5,349 nt of DNA. It comes from Candidatus Caldilinea saccharophila (GTDB taxonomy: Bacteria; Chloroflexota; Anaerolineae; Caldilineales; Caldilineaceae). The stretch spans positions 1-5,349 of the forward strand of contig JADJVW010000058.1 of assembly GCA_016710365.1 (NCBI GenBank). The letters are read 5' to 3'. The notes below the pieces were generated by a model. It saw nothing but the letters and a program-made list of their open reading frames with translations. It searched no databases and had not been told where the DNA came from. How positions within the stretch are numbered: position 1 is the stretch's first letter; each line of letters begins with the position of its first letter. Made by a program: the position numbers and the translations under genes. Of this stretch, positions 5,054-5,349 are shown piece by piece.

Positions 5054-5349
5054 TGTGACTGTCGAGAACAGCGGCACATAGTAAGCATTGGTGCCGTACC
5101 AAATTTTTAGCCAGCCGCTACTGTTGCGCGAGGTCGCGCCGTTCATCTTGATTGTGCCTGTGCCGGTGCTTGTGTTTTGCACGTCGTTGGTAATGCCTAC
5201 CGTGCTCGCCACGCCGCCAGAATCGCCGGCGCTATACAGCGTCTTGACGTTGATGCCCTTGGCGTCAATGGTCGCCACTATGTTGGCGTCTATGTACGTC
5301 TGCACATTCGCCGTGCTGCCGTCTGCCCTGGTTACTATCGACGACCGGT
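5048..5349 (-). CDS. Fibre-like phage protein, C-terminal 99 residues (5' end outside window)
   Basis: The frame is open to the window edge: it reads IVTRADGSTANVQTYID before the first possible internal GTG at 5303-5305, so the protein starts upstream. The visible part is Gly/Ser/Thr/Asn-rich with short beta strands (TLYSAGDSGGVASTVGITND, TGTIKMNGATSR). It ends in GWLKIWYGTNAYYVPLFS, a type of ending that I know from small phage fibre and virion proteins ('G.ikiyvg...yyiP.y'). It is probably a fibre, spike or head-decoration protein. The stop TAG at 5048-5050 lies 13 bases before the next gene, suggesting one transcript. No frame break is visible in this part. Confidence 0.7.
   Translation of the reverse strand, partial: RSSIVTRADGSTANVQTYIDANIVATIDAKGINVKTLYSAGDSGGVASTVGITNDVQNTSTGTGTIKMNGATSRNSSGWLKIWYGTNAYYVPLFSTVTG

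Overview
The window reads as part of the late (structural) region of a GC-rich, tailed double-stranded DNA phage or prophage, probably of a Gram-negative bacterium. The evidence is a closely packed minus-strand series of fibre- and tail-type proteins: a carbohydrate-fibre-like C-terminus, a long Ala/Gly/Val repeat protein, a small SDWM/GTWQD phage protein and a small beta-rich accessory protein. There are no housekeeping genes, tRNAs, rRNAs or transposases. No taxon can be fixed from the sequence alone.

Layout, in the direction of minus-strand transcription (right to left): the 3' end of a fibre-like protein (5048-5349); a helical protein with a Pro/Glu-rich tail (4616-5034); a small helical protein whose start overlaps the preceding stop by four bases (4395-4619); a gap that carries a likely small secreted protein on the plus strand (4260-4502); the repeat protein (2150-4163), with about twenty 21-residue modules; two small accessory structural proteins (1725-2137 and 1324-1709); and finally a membrane-anchored caspase/CHAT-like protein (316-1272). 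At the left edge, on the plus strand, a possible ribbon-helix-helix fragment runs into a 66-residue unknown protein (119-319) that ends at a shared CTAG stop and a terminator, convergent with the protease gene.

A key point for any user of this sequence is that most minus-strand genes are broken by one- or two-base shifts, nearly all at or beside short homopolymers. When the frames are joined, each gene regains coherent family-like sequence. The annotation below therefore gives restored genes that span several open frames. This pattern looks more like single-molecule sequencing error than natural decay, but that cannot be proved here.

The most notable content is the 316-1272 gene. After three frame corrections it encodes a compact clan CD (caspase/CHAT) peptidase fold with a visible His-Ser-Gly and Asn-Ser-Cys catalytic pair, then a coiled coil, then two transmembrane helices. 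It sits at the end of a phage structural cluster. A membrane-tethered caspase-like protease in such a place is unusual and may act in host takeover, lysis timing or interference with host defence. That role is inference only.
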